Positions 1-5,553 of a stretch of 64,000 nucleotides of DNA are shown piece after piece. Each line of letters begins with the position of its first letter. The first letter of the stretch is position 1. Under the pieces are notes generated by a model that saw only the letters and a list, made by a program, of their open reading frames with translations, was not told the DNA's origin and searched no databases. Position numbers and translations under genes: made by a program. Source of the stretch: Tenacibaculum larymnensis (GTDB taxonomy: Bacteria; Bacteroidota; Bacteroidia; Flavobacteriales; Flavobacteriaceae); contig NZ_JAIWJY010000002.1 of assembly GCF_028829235.1 (NCBI RefSeq), forward strand, positions 1 to 64,000. The letters are read 5' to 3'.

Positions 1-33
1 ACCCACTGGCTTTATTCCGTTCAGCTTGGTTTT

Positions 34-121
34 CAGCGTTGGCAAAGACATACTCTTTTGCAATTTTTGGCTTGTGTATCGGCTGGTGCGAATTGCAAAT
101 GTGTATGGCTTTTAGCGTTGG
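34..121. repeat. Diverged repeat, copy 1, beside the metal operon
   Basis: Starts and ends with AGCGTTGG (35-42 and 114-121). AGCGTTGG is followed after exactly 10 nt by CTCTTTTG, then TTGTGT and CAAATGTG. The same words in the same order and orientation recur at 3463-3550. It fills the non-coding space after the GDCCVxC gene; no gene is seen in 1-125. Confidence 0.6.
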
Positions 122-125
122 CTTT

Positions 126-332
126 TTAACAACAACTTTCTTTTTGCTGTATTGAAGGACATTTTACTGAACCAAAACTGCAATAAACACAACAATCGCC
201 TTCGTTTGGTCGTAATACTTTTTTACAATTCTCGCATTCATAGAAAAACTGACAAGCGTTTGTTGGCATATCTTCTATTTTTTTATGTCCGCAGTTTGGA
301 CAGGTAATTTCTGATTTTAATAGGACTTCCAT
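126..332 (-). CDS. GDCCVxC-motif small cysteine-rich protein
   Basis: A 68-residue protein very rich in cysteine. An N-terminal CPNC and a central CENC look like a zinc-ribbon, followed by the signature GDCCVYCSFG and a C-terminal CPSIQQ. This matches the family named for its GDCCVxC motif, some members of which are selenoproteins and which often accompany mercury-transport genes; the function is not established. It is the last gene of the arsR-merTP operon and its start overlaps the merTP stop by one base (TAATG), implying translational coupling. A role in binding soft metal in the cytoplasm is inference from cysteine content and neighbours. Confidence 0.8.
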   Translation of the reverse strand: MEVLLKSEITCPNCGHKKIEDMPTNACQFFYECENCKKVLRPNEGDCCVYCSFGSVKCPSIQQKESCC

Positions 333-931
333 TAGTTTTCTTTTTTGTCGGTTACTTTATAACCTGTTGAGTTAATTGCTTTCTCGATTTCCGTTTCGTT
401 GGTTTTGGTTTTGTCAAATTCAATGATTGCATTTCCATTTTCGTAGGACGCTTTTGAGGTTACAATTCCGTTAAGTTTATTTACTTCGTGGTTTACGTGT
501 TCTTCGCAACTCGCACAAGTCATTCCGTTGATTTTGAATTCAGTTGTTTTAATGTCCGATTTGTCAACTACGATTATTTGCTTTTCTGTGTTTGGGTAAA
601 AAATTCCTGAATAGTATGGAAAAGCCAACATTACAATTGCAAATACAGTTACAATTCCTAAAAACTTTTTTGATTGAATAAATCTTGGTTTTTCGTCCGT
701 CTCACATTCGCAGTCAATTTCTTTTTCAGGTTTTAGTTTTTGATACCAAGCAAAACCAAGAACTAAAATTGTCAGTCCGATTAGATAAGGTCTAAAAGGT
801 TCTATCCAAGTAAATGTTGAAGCAATTCCGCTTGTTCCTGCGATTAGAGCCAAAACAGGTGTAATACAACACAATGAAGCTGTAATTGCGGTAAATAAAC
901 CTGCACCAATTAATTTGTTTTCACTTTTCAT
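332..931 (-). CDS. merTP: Mercuric transport protein, MerT-MerP fusion
   Basis: A 199-residue inner-membrane protein. Residues 1-110 resemble MerT: a Cys-Cys pair in the first membrane helix (C21, C22), a second helix near 48-62, a cytoplasmic CEC (C74, C76) and a third helix near 90-108. Residues 130-195 form a heavy-metal-associated domain with GMTCASC (C139, C142), equivalent to periplasmic MerP. In the Mer system MerP captures Hg(II) and passes it to MerT for import to MerA. The gene overlaps the preceding arsR by 4 nt. No merA is in the window, so either it lies further left or import is coupled to something else. Confidence 0.88.
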   Translation of the reverse strand: MKSENKLIGAGLFTAITASLCCITPVLALIAGTSGIASTFTWIEPFRPYLIGLTILVLGFAWYQKLKPEKEIDCECETDEKPRFIQSKKFLGIVTVFAIVMLAFPYYSGIFYPNTEKQIIVVDKSDIKTTEFKINGMTCASCEEHVNHEVNKLNGIVTSKASYENGNAIIEFDKTKTNETEIEKAINSTGYKVTDKKEN

Positions 932-1302
932 ACTGTTTCTAAAATTTTGTTTTTATCAAGTATCTCAAAAAACGGATTTAGCATTTTTTTATATTCATCC
1001 GTAAGTGAGTAAAAAATCGTTTGAGCTTCTCTATCGGTTTCCAATAGATTTCGGTCTTTCATTTTTCTCAAATGTTGAGAAATTGCCGAAATGTTCATTC
1101 CGAGAATATCGCTCAAATCACAAACGCAAAGTCTTTTTTCCTCAAAAAGTAGATAAAGAATTTTCAGTCGAACCCTATTTCCGACTAATGAAAGTCCATT
1201 CGCTAAATAATCGAACGATTCGCTTAATTCCGAAACTGTGTCTTTGCAACGGTTTATTTGTTCAATATCGGCTTGTTGTCTTATGCAAGAATTATTTTCC
1301 AT
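928..1302 (-). CDS. ArsR/SmtB-family metal-sensing repressor
   Basis: A 124-residue winged-helix repressor. The metal-box LCVCDL gives C59 and C61 in the alpha-3 region, followed by the recognition helix around 70-82 (ISAISQHLRKM) and a beta wing. Extra N-terminal cysteines C6 and C19 recall CadC-type sensors, which use N-terminal and alpha-3 cysteines to bind Cd/Pb/Hg. First gene of the arsR-merTP-GDCCVxC operon and a probable autorepressor through the inverted repeat at 1326-1347. The start codon lies only 4 nt after the -7 promoter element, so the mRNA is probably leaderless. Confidence 0.9.
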   Translation of the reverse strand: MENNSCIRQQADIEQINRCKDTVSELSESFDYLANGLSLVGNRVRLKILYLLFEEKRLCVCDLSDILGMNISAISQHLRKMKDRNLLETDREAQTIFYSLTDEYKKMLNPFFEILDKNKILETV

Positions 1303-1306
1303 AAAA

Positions 1307-1347
1307 CAAAATTACGTTTATTTCTTATTTAAGCAAATACTTAAATA
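1307..1347 (-). promoter_or_regulatory. arsR promoter with overlapping operator
   Basis: Read on the minus strand: TTG (1336-1334), 19 nt, then TAATTTTG (1314-1307), an exact match to the Bacteroidota TTG-N19-TAnnTTTG promoter. A perfect inverted repeat, TATTTAAG-N6-CTTAAATA, lies at 1326-1347 and covers the -33 element, the usual layout of an ArsR/SmtB operator. Binding is inferred. Confidence 0.75.
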
Positions 1348-1416
1348 TAAATTTTAAGGCATTGGGGGAAATTTAGCTCTTTTGGTCTTTATTTGTGTTT
1401 TGTGACTATAGATTAA

Positions 1417-2103
1417 TTATAGATAAAAGCTAAAAACCCTGAAAAAATAAAAACTTAAATATAGTAGGGCGATTCCACTCAATATTTGAATACTTTTTCT
1501 TAACCAAGATAATTTGGCAAGTTTTGAAACAGAACTTGAAAAAAGACCCACAACCAAAAAAGGAAGTCCTCTCCCAATACCAAAGCACAAGGCGAGAAGT
1601 AAACCATATATTAAACTCGCTTTTGCAACTGCAAATGACAATAAGAGCAATAAAGGTGCGGCTGCTGTACCTAAACTAAATATAAATCCATAAATGAATG
1701 AACCACCAATTCCTGGTTTTCGTAAGGATTCAAGTTGTTTTACACGTAAATATGGTCCGTAAAATGCAATTCCTGCTGCGATTAACGATATTATTGCCAT
1801 ACTTAAAGCCCAATATTTACCAAATATTTCGGTCAGGAAAATTCCTGAATAGCCTGCAATTGCTCCTAATAATGTCAAACAAAATACAATGCCTATAAAA
1901 AACGAAAAAGTTACTGCAAAACCTGTTTTTGATTCTCGTACAGAAGTACTACCAACATAACCTGCAAACCCAAGTCCAACAGGTAACGTGCAAGGACAAA
2001 CGCCACTTGAAATCAATCCTGCCACAAAAGCTATTCCTAAACTTAAAATTGAGCCGTCTTGAAATGTAGCAGTAAATTCATTTAAAAAATGCTCCAAATT
2101 CAT
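1417..2103 (-). CDS. CcdA/DsbD-like transmembrane protein of a metal operon
   Basis: A 228-residue protein with about six hydrophobic segments. The first carries SSGVCPCTLP (C36, C38), matching the first Cys motif of CcdA/DsbD transmembrane domains, which carry electrons across the membrane through two cysteines. The segment that should carry the second Cys reads GTAAAPLLL, with none, so ordinary thiol relay is doubtful; metal transport or a one-site redox role are alternatives. It overlaps the upstream HMA lipoprotein gene by 4 nt and is the last gene of the four-gene operon starting at 3361. Confidence 0.75.
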   Translation of the reverse strand: MNLEHFLNEFTATFQDGSILSLGIAFVAGLISSGVCPCTLPVGLGFAGYVGSTSVRESKTGFAVTFSFFIGIVFCLTLLGAIAGYSGIFLTEIFGKYWALSMAIISLIAAGIAFYGPYLRVKQLESLRKPGIGGSFIYGFIFSLGTAAAPLLLLLSFAVAKASLIYGLLLALCFGIGRGLPFLVVGLFSSSVSKLAKLSWLRKSIQILSGIALLYLSFYFFRVFSFYL

Positions 2104-2432
2104 TGAGATAATTTTTTCACAGTTCCCGCATTATAACCAATTTCATTAATGGATTGCTTTATCTTGTCTATTGAAATGATATTTGGATTGTAATGTAGTG
2201 TTGCATTTTTGTTTTCAAGACTAACTTTTACTTCATTTATACCGTTCAAGTCAGAAAGTGTCTTTTGCACATTTGCTACACAAGACATACAGCTCATTCC
2301 TTCGATAGAAATTTCAACAGAAACGTTATCAGCTTGATTTATGTCAGTTTGCTTACTTTTATTGCTGTTTTCAGCACAACCCATTAAAAGCATAAATAGT
2401 AACAATAATGAAGAATTGAAAACGGTTTTCAT
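2100..2432 (-). CDS. Heavy-metal-associated (HMA) domain lipoprotein
   Basis: A 110-residue predicted lipoprotein: hydrophobic signal to residue 18 and lipobox LMGC with C19 as lipidation site. A short polar linker leads to an HMA domain (residues 38-105) with the metal-binding GMSCMSC (C48, C51). It would act outside the inner membrane, like a tethered MerP, handing metal to the CcdA-like protein encoded next. The gene overlaps both neighbours by 4 nt, so the three downstream genes of this operon are tightly coupled. The metal could be Hg, Cu or Cd; the MerTP neighbour favours Hg. Confidence 0.85.
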   Translation of the reverse strand: MKTVFNSSLLLLFMLLMGCAENSNKSKQTDINQADNVSVEISIEGMSCMSCVANVQKTLSDLNGINEVKVSLENKNATLHYNPNIISIDKIKQSINEIGYNAGTVKKLSQ

Positions 2433-3010
2433 ATAACAGCTTTTTTGGGTTCATATCCTGATTTGGTCAGGGCAGTTTCTATTTCTGATTCATTTATCTT
2501 TTCTGGATTAAATTCCACTCGTACCGATTTCTGTATCGCTTTGGTTTTTACCTTTTCAATTCCTTCTAATTCTTCTAAAATGTCCGTTATTTTTTCGGCA
2601 CAACCTTGACAAACCATATTGTCAATGGTTAAAGTTATAGTTTGCATATTTTTTTCTGTATTTGTTTGTAGAAACTCATAAATAGATTCAATTTCTTTCA
2701 TTTTGTCTGTAAGCTCGTAAAGATTTAAGTTTGGAAACTGCTTTCTTATGGTTGCAATTTTTTCCTCTTGACCGCAATTGCCTGGGCAAGTTTCTAATGC
2801 CTCTGCAATTTTAATAGCCAATGCTTTTCTGAATACTTCATCTAAAAGAAGATGTTGGGCTTTTTCAAATCCTTTGTTAACCGCTTTAAACTGATTGAGA
2901 ATTTGAGCAGGATTATCACTTTTATCAAGCATTTTTATAATTCCTTCTACTTGTCCTTTGATACTTTTTAGGCGGTCTTTAAGGTCTTTTGTTAAATCTT
3001 TTGGTAACAT
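2429..3010 (-). CDS. CsoR/RcnR-family repressor fused to an HMA domain
   Basis: From the ATG at 3010 the protein has 193 residues. The first 85 or so form the all-helical DUF156 repressor fold (KDRLKSIKGQVEGIIKML onward); the last 70 form an HMA domain with CQGC. Aligned by eye to CsoR, the Cys-His-Cys ligands are replaced by Pro, Val and Ala, while a CPGNC motif and the HMA CxxC supply other cysteines. Sensing may therefore have moved to the added parts. An ATG at 3031 would add seven residues but sits inside the inverted repeat at 3025-3065, so 3010 is preferred. Confidence 0.8.
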   Translation of the reverse strand: MLPKDLTKDLKDRLKSIKGQVEGIIKMLDKSDNPAQILNQFKAVNKGFEKAQHLLLDEVFRKALAIKIAEALETCPGNCGQEEKIATIRKQFPNLNLYELTDKMKEIESIYEFLQTNTEKNMQTITLTIDNMVCQGCAEKITDILEELEGIEKVKTKAIQKSVRVEFNPEKINESEIETALTKSGYEPKKAVI

Positions 3011-3024
3011 AATAATTTCAATTA

Positions 3025-3065
3025 AATACATTCCAAACGCTGATTTTCAGCGTTTGGAATGTATT
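3025..3065. repeat. Perfect 19-bp inverted repeat with 3-nt loop
   Basis: Arms 3025-3043 and 3047-3065 are exact reverse complements (core TTCCAAACGCTGA / TCAGCGTTTGGAA) around TTT. It lies between the thioredoxin-fold gene and the CsoR-HMA gene, just upstream of the latter's start. There is no T-tract on either side, so an operator, an mRNA processing hairpin or a mobile-repeat end are all possible. Confidence 0.85.
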
Positions 3066-3088
3066 GATGATAAATTTAGCAACTTTTT

Positions 3089-3361
3089 TTACATTGCCTT
3101 TCCAATTCCAGCAGCGATTAATTCATCTTTACTTACTCCTCTGTCTTTGCAACAGTTGAGCAGTTTTCCATTTACTGCTACGGCAGGCAAAGAAGTGATG
3201 TTATACCCCTTCATTTTGTCAATACATACTTTAGAGTCACATTGCTCAATAGTATTATAAACTGTTACTTCGCAGGAGTTGCAAGCTATTTCTTTTACCA
3301 TTTTTACTACTGGTTCACATACTGGACATCCAGCTGTAAATACTTCAATTTGTCGTTTCAT
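3089..3361 (-). CDS. Thioredoxin-fold, glutaredoxin-like cysteine-rich protein
   Basis: A 90-residue cytoplasmic protein with an N-terminal CPVC (C12, C15) after a first beta strand (QIEVFTAG), a second pair NSC near residues 27-30, and the cis-proline motif SLPAVAV near 62-68, followed by NCC. This is a compact thioredoxin fold like those found in arsenic and mercury loci. It could reduce protein thiols or pass soft metal between cysteine proteins. First gene of the trx-csoR-HMA-ccdA operon; a G-rich operator-like site lies in its promoter at 3412-3427. Confidence 0.75.
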   Translation of the reverse strand: MKRQIEVFTAGCPVCEPVVKMVKEIACNSCEVTVYNTIEQCDSKVCIDKMKGYNITSLPAVAVNGKLLNCCKDRGVSKDELIAAGIGKAM

Positions 3362-3401
3362 CTTTTTAAGATTTTAATGATTAATATTAATTATACTACA
3401 A

Positions 3402-3432
3402 AGATGAGGTCGGTATAGGGGAGGTCTCCAAA
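3402..3432 (-). promoter_or_regulatory. Promoter and CsoR-like operator of the thioredoxin-CsoR operon
   Basis: On the minus strand a near-consensus -7 element, CATCTTTG (TAnnTTTG with one change), lies about 42 nt before the start codon, with a TTG about 22 nt upstream. The spacer holds GGTATAGGGGAGGTCT (plus-strand reading, 3412-3427) and a direct repeat GAGGTC. Operators of CsoR/RcnR/FrmR repressors are G-tracts in AT-rich flanks, so this is a plausible site for the repressor encoded two genes on. Confidence 0.5.
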
Positions 3433-3462
3433 TTTATTTTCAATTATTTTCTGTTTACGGTC

Positions 3463-3550
3463 GAGCGTTGGAAAAATTAGGCTCTTTTGGTTTTTCAGCG
3501 TTGGATTTGTGTGTTGGGAAAAAACCAAATGTGCCTAATGTGCGGTTGGA
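3463..3550. repeat. Diverged repeat, copy 2, between metal genes and integrase
   Basis: AGCGTTGG (3464-3471), 10 nt, CTCTTTTG (3482-3489), an internal second AGCGTTGG (3497-3504), TTGTGT, AAATGTG and a terminal GCGGTTGG (3542-3549). Order, spacing of the first two words and orientation match copy 1 at 34-121. Confidence 0.6.
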
Positions 3551-3580
3551 TTTTCAGCTTGTGGGTAACTTGTTTATATA

Positions 3581-3639
3581 GATGTAAAATACATTGTTAT
3601 ACAACTTAATTTATACTGTAAGCGATGTATATGTACATC
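3581..3639. repeat. Two related short palindromes beside the integrase 3' end
   Basis: GATGTA-N3-TACATT at 3581-3595 and GATGTA-N4-TACATC at 3624-3639. They share the half-site GATGTA and lie 20-80 bp past the recombinase stop codon. They may be binding sites for the recombinase or an accessory protein; this is inference from position only. Confidence 0.4.
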
Positions 3640-3660
3640 TTTATTTAAACTAAAAATAGG

Positions 3661-4767
3661 TTAAATATTAAAATCATCAAAAGGATTTTTAATTTTTTCT
3701 AAACTAGTTGTACTAATATGAGTATAAATCATGGTCGTTTTAGGATTATTATGCCCTAATAATTCTTGAATAAATCTAATATCTGTTCCATTTTCTAGTA
3801 AATGAGTAGCGTAACTGTGGCGTAGGGTATGAAGTGTTATGTTTTTATTAATCTTACAGGTATTTATAGCTCTTTTTAGAACTTGTCTAGCACTTATAGA
3901 ACTGTATTTTGGTTTTGTTTGTCCTTCAAAAAGAAAAATAGAGGGGTTGTACTGTTTTATGTATTTTCTAATTAACTCAATCATAATAGGGGAAACAGGA
4001 ACAACCCTGTCTTTTTTACCTTTTCCAGATTTTATATGTAATAAACGCCTATTTAAGTCAATCGAGTTAGTTTTTAAATTTATAGCTTCTCCTATTCTTA
4101 ATCCACAAGAATAGATTAAGCTCAGTAAGGTTTTATGTTTTACATTTTTTATAGAAGTCAATAATAATTTTACTTCATCTAAACTTAATACTTCAGGTAA
4201 TTTTTTGCTTTTTCTAGGTCTGTCTAAATTATTTAAGTTTAGTTTGTTATTTGTGTTATATTTATAAAATAATTTAATTGCATTAATTAATTGATTTTGA
4301 AAAGTTGAAGAAAAGTTATTCTTGATTATATATTCATTATTAAAAGTTTCAATATCTTTTTTGGTTATATTTTGAATATTCCCTTGATGATTGAATCTAA
4401 AAAAAAGTTCAATCATTGAGATATAGGTTTTGATAGTGTTTGGGCTATACCTCATTTGAATTAACCACTTTTTAAAAGCACCAATTGAAGAATAAAATTT
4501 TCGTTCTAAAGGGGGTAATTGTTTACGTTTTCTTGATTTATTTACTAGTTGACTGTAATCAACTTTATAATTGTTTTTATTTAGGTAACTACAAAAACTA
4601 TTTGCATTTTGTTTAGAAAAAGGCAAGTAAAATGTTTTATGTGTTTTACTCCATTTAACTAAAGGGTGTTTTTTGATGTACTGCTTAACAGTAAAGTCAT
4701 AATCAAACTCAATTTTAATTTGATTGATTTTATGGTGTATAAAAAAAGATAATGTTATTTTTTTCAT
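3661..4767 (-). CDS. Tyrosine recombinase (integrase)
   Basis: A 368-residue phage-integrase-family protein. Residues 1-85 are a lysine-rich N-terminal extension, 90-180 the SAM-like core-binding domain (RYSPNTIKTYISMIELFF), and 190-360 the catalytic domain. The full catalytic set is visible: R224 (CGLRIGEA), K249 region, H313 and R316 (HTLRH), H339 (LGHNN) and the nucleophile Y348 (MIYTH). It starts about 140 bp from the tRNA-Met fragment and reads away from it, the usual arrangement for the integrase of a tRNA-inserted element, so it most likely catalyses insertion and excision there. It lacks an obvious integron-integrase extra domain. Confidence 0.93.
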   Translation of the reverse strand: MKKITLSFFIHHKINQIKIEFDYDFTVKQYIKKHPLVKWSKTHKTFYLPFSKQNANSFCSYLNKNNYKVDYSQLVNKSRKRKQLPPLERKFYSSIGAFKKWLIQMRYSPNTIKTYISMIELFFRFNHQGNIQNITKKDIETFNNEYIIKNNFSSTFQNQLINAIKLFYKYNTNNKLNLNNLDRPRKSKKLPEVLSLDEVKLLLTSIKNVKHKTLLSLIYSCGLRIGEAINLKTNSIDLNRRLLHIKSGKGKKDRVVPVSPIMIELIRKYIKQYNPSIFLFEGQTKPKYSSISARQVLKRAINTCKINKNITLHTLRHSYATHLLENGTDIRFIQELLGHNNPKTTMIYTHISTTSLEKIKNPFDDFNI

Positions 4768-4838
4768 AGAGTATTTTTTTATTCAAAAGCTATAATAAAA
4801 ATAGACTTTTTTTTATACATTTGGGATTATAATAGTAA

Positions 4839-4860
4839 ACAATATCGTAAACGATTTTGT
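4839..4860. repeat. Inverted repeat between integrase start and attachment site
   Basis: ATCGT-AA-ACGAT at 4844-4855, extended by ACAA/TTGT with one mismatch in each arm. It lies between the integrase start and the tRNA fragment, where integrase arm sites or an integrase-gene operator are expected. Confidence 0.4.
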
Positions 4861-4904
4861 AAGTTTTAATTATAAAAAAGCGAGAAAATTGGCATTCCTT
4901 CGAA

Positions 4905-4946
4905 CTCATAACCCGAAGGTCACTGGTTCGAGTCCAGTTCCCGCTA
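4905..4946 (+). pseudogene. 3' fragment of tRNA-Met(CAU): probable attachment site
   Basis: Reads as the 3' half of a tRNA: anticodon loop CTCATAA (4905-4911), 3' anticodon-stem strand CCCGA, variable region AGGTC, a perfect T arm (ACTGG, TTCGAGT, CCAGT at 4922-4938), acceptor strand TCCCGCT (4939-4945) and discriminator A. The 5' half is missing: the bases before the loop do not complete the anticodon stem and there is no D arm. The gene is therefore not functional, and is best read as the duplicated attachment-site core left by integration of the element to its left. Confidence 0.85.
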
Positions 4947-4952
4947 CTAAGC

Positions 4953-4990
4953 AAAGGCTTTCGAGAAATCGAAAGCCTTTTTTCGTTTTT
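4953..4990 (+). terminator. Terminator of the former tRNA-Met gene
   Basis: AAAGGCTTTCGA-GAAA-TCGAAAGCCTTT followed by a T-rich tail, immediately after the tRNA fragment. It shows the fragment kept its native downstream sequence. Confidence 0.85.
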
Positions 4991-5090
4991 GTATTTAGTT
5001 GTTAATGTTAAACTTTTTTTAATCTTTTGTGTTTTAGCAAATAAAGGCATTACATTTACAGGTTTAAGATAACGCAACTAAATAAAAACA

Positions 5091-5537
5091 ATGAGAAAAT
5101 TACTTTTAACTCTGTTGCTGGTTGTTTGCACTTCTGCATTTGCTCAAGTACACGATCCAGTAAAGTGGACTACTTCTGTAAAAAAGATATCCGATAAAGA
5201 AGCAGAGCTAGTAGCTACCGCAACAATTCAAAAAGATTGGCATTTGTATTCGCAAGAAATTCCAAAAGGAGGACCAATTCCGACTCTATTTACTTTTGAA
5301 GGAGATACCAAATACTTGAAAAAAGGAAATACCAAAGAAGAAGCAGGACATGTAGTAAATGATCCAGTTTTTGAAATGAAAATAAAGTATTTCGACACTA
5401 AAGCTACTTTTACTCAGAGAATTCGTTTAAAAACGACAGAGAAGTTTATTGTTAAAGGAGCAGTAGAATATATGGTATGTACAGGAATGAATTGCCTGCC
5501 GCCAAAAGAAGTAGAATTGACTTTTAATGTAAATTAA
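5091..5537 (+). CDS. Secreted stand-alone DsbD N-terminal (alpha) domain protein
   Basis: A 148-residue protein with a signal peptide ending near residue 19 (TSAFAQ) and an immunoglobulin-like DsbD-alpha domain. The motif [12 protein letters not shown] supplies C130 and C135, equivalent to the redox pair of the periplasmic DsbD-alpha domain. It is similar along its length to the N-terminal domain of the DsbD encoded 16 bp downstream and the two probably form one operon. It may carry reducing equivalents from DsbD to periplasmic partners such as cytochrome c maturation proteins. Confidence 0.82.
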   Translation: MRKLLLTLLLVVCTSAFAQVHDPVKWTTSVKKISDKEAELVATATIQKDWHLYSQEIPKGGPIPTLFTFEGDTKYLKKGNTKEEAGHVVNDPVFEMKIKYFDTKATFTQRIRLKTTEKFIVKGAVEYMVCTGMNCLPPKEVELTFNVN

Positions 5538-5553
5538 TCCTTTTTCCCCTGAT

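Larger units (their letters stand above)
1..4946. mobile_element. Right end of an integrative element carrying a metal-handling module
   Basis: The stretch runs from the window edge to a 3' fragment of tRNA-Met at 4905-4946, with a tyrosine recombinase beginning about 140 bp inside that fragment. Housekeeping genes start directly after the tRNA terminator. A duplicated tRNA 3' end next to a recombinase is the usual product of site-specific integration, in which the intact tRNA is rebuilt at the other end; that end would lie left of position 1. The cargo seen here is seven leftward metal-related genes. The type of element (island, ICE, transposable unit) cannot be told because no conjugation or replication genes are in view. 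Confidence 0.7.

Noticed and set aside
1005-1304. Plus-strand 99-residue frame opposite arsR
   Set aside because: It is fully covered by a well-supported gene on the other strand and shows no family features.
3011-3031. Upstream ATG for the CsoR-HMA gene
   Set aside because: The start codon lies inside the 19-bp inverted repeat and the added residues do not resemble the family N-terminus.
3463-3550. attC-like integron recombination sites (GTTRRRY words such as GTTGGAT)
   Set aside because: The GTT words are all in the same orientation and no paired RYYYAAC box was found to fold with them; the integrase also lacks an obvious integron-type insert.
4790-5077. 95-residue minus-strand reading frame across the tRNA-Met fragment
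   Set aside because: It is the antisense of the tRNA T arm and terminator; such frames beside tRNA genes are common artefacts.
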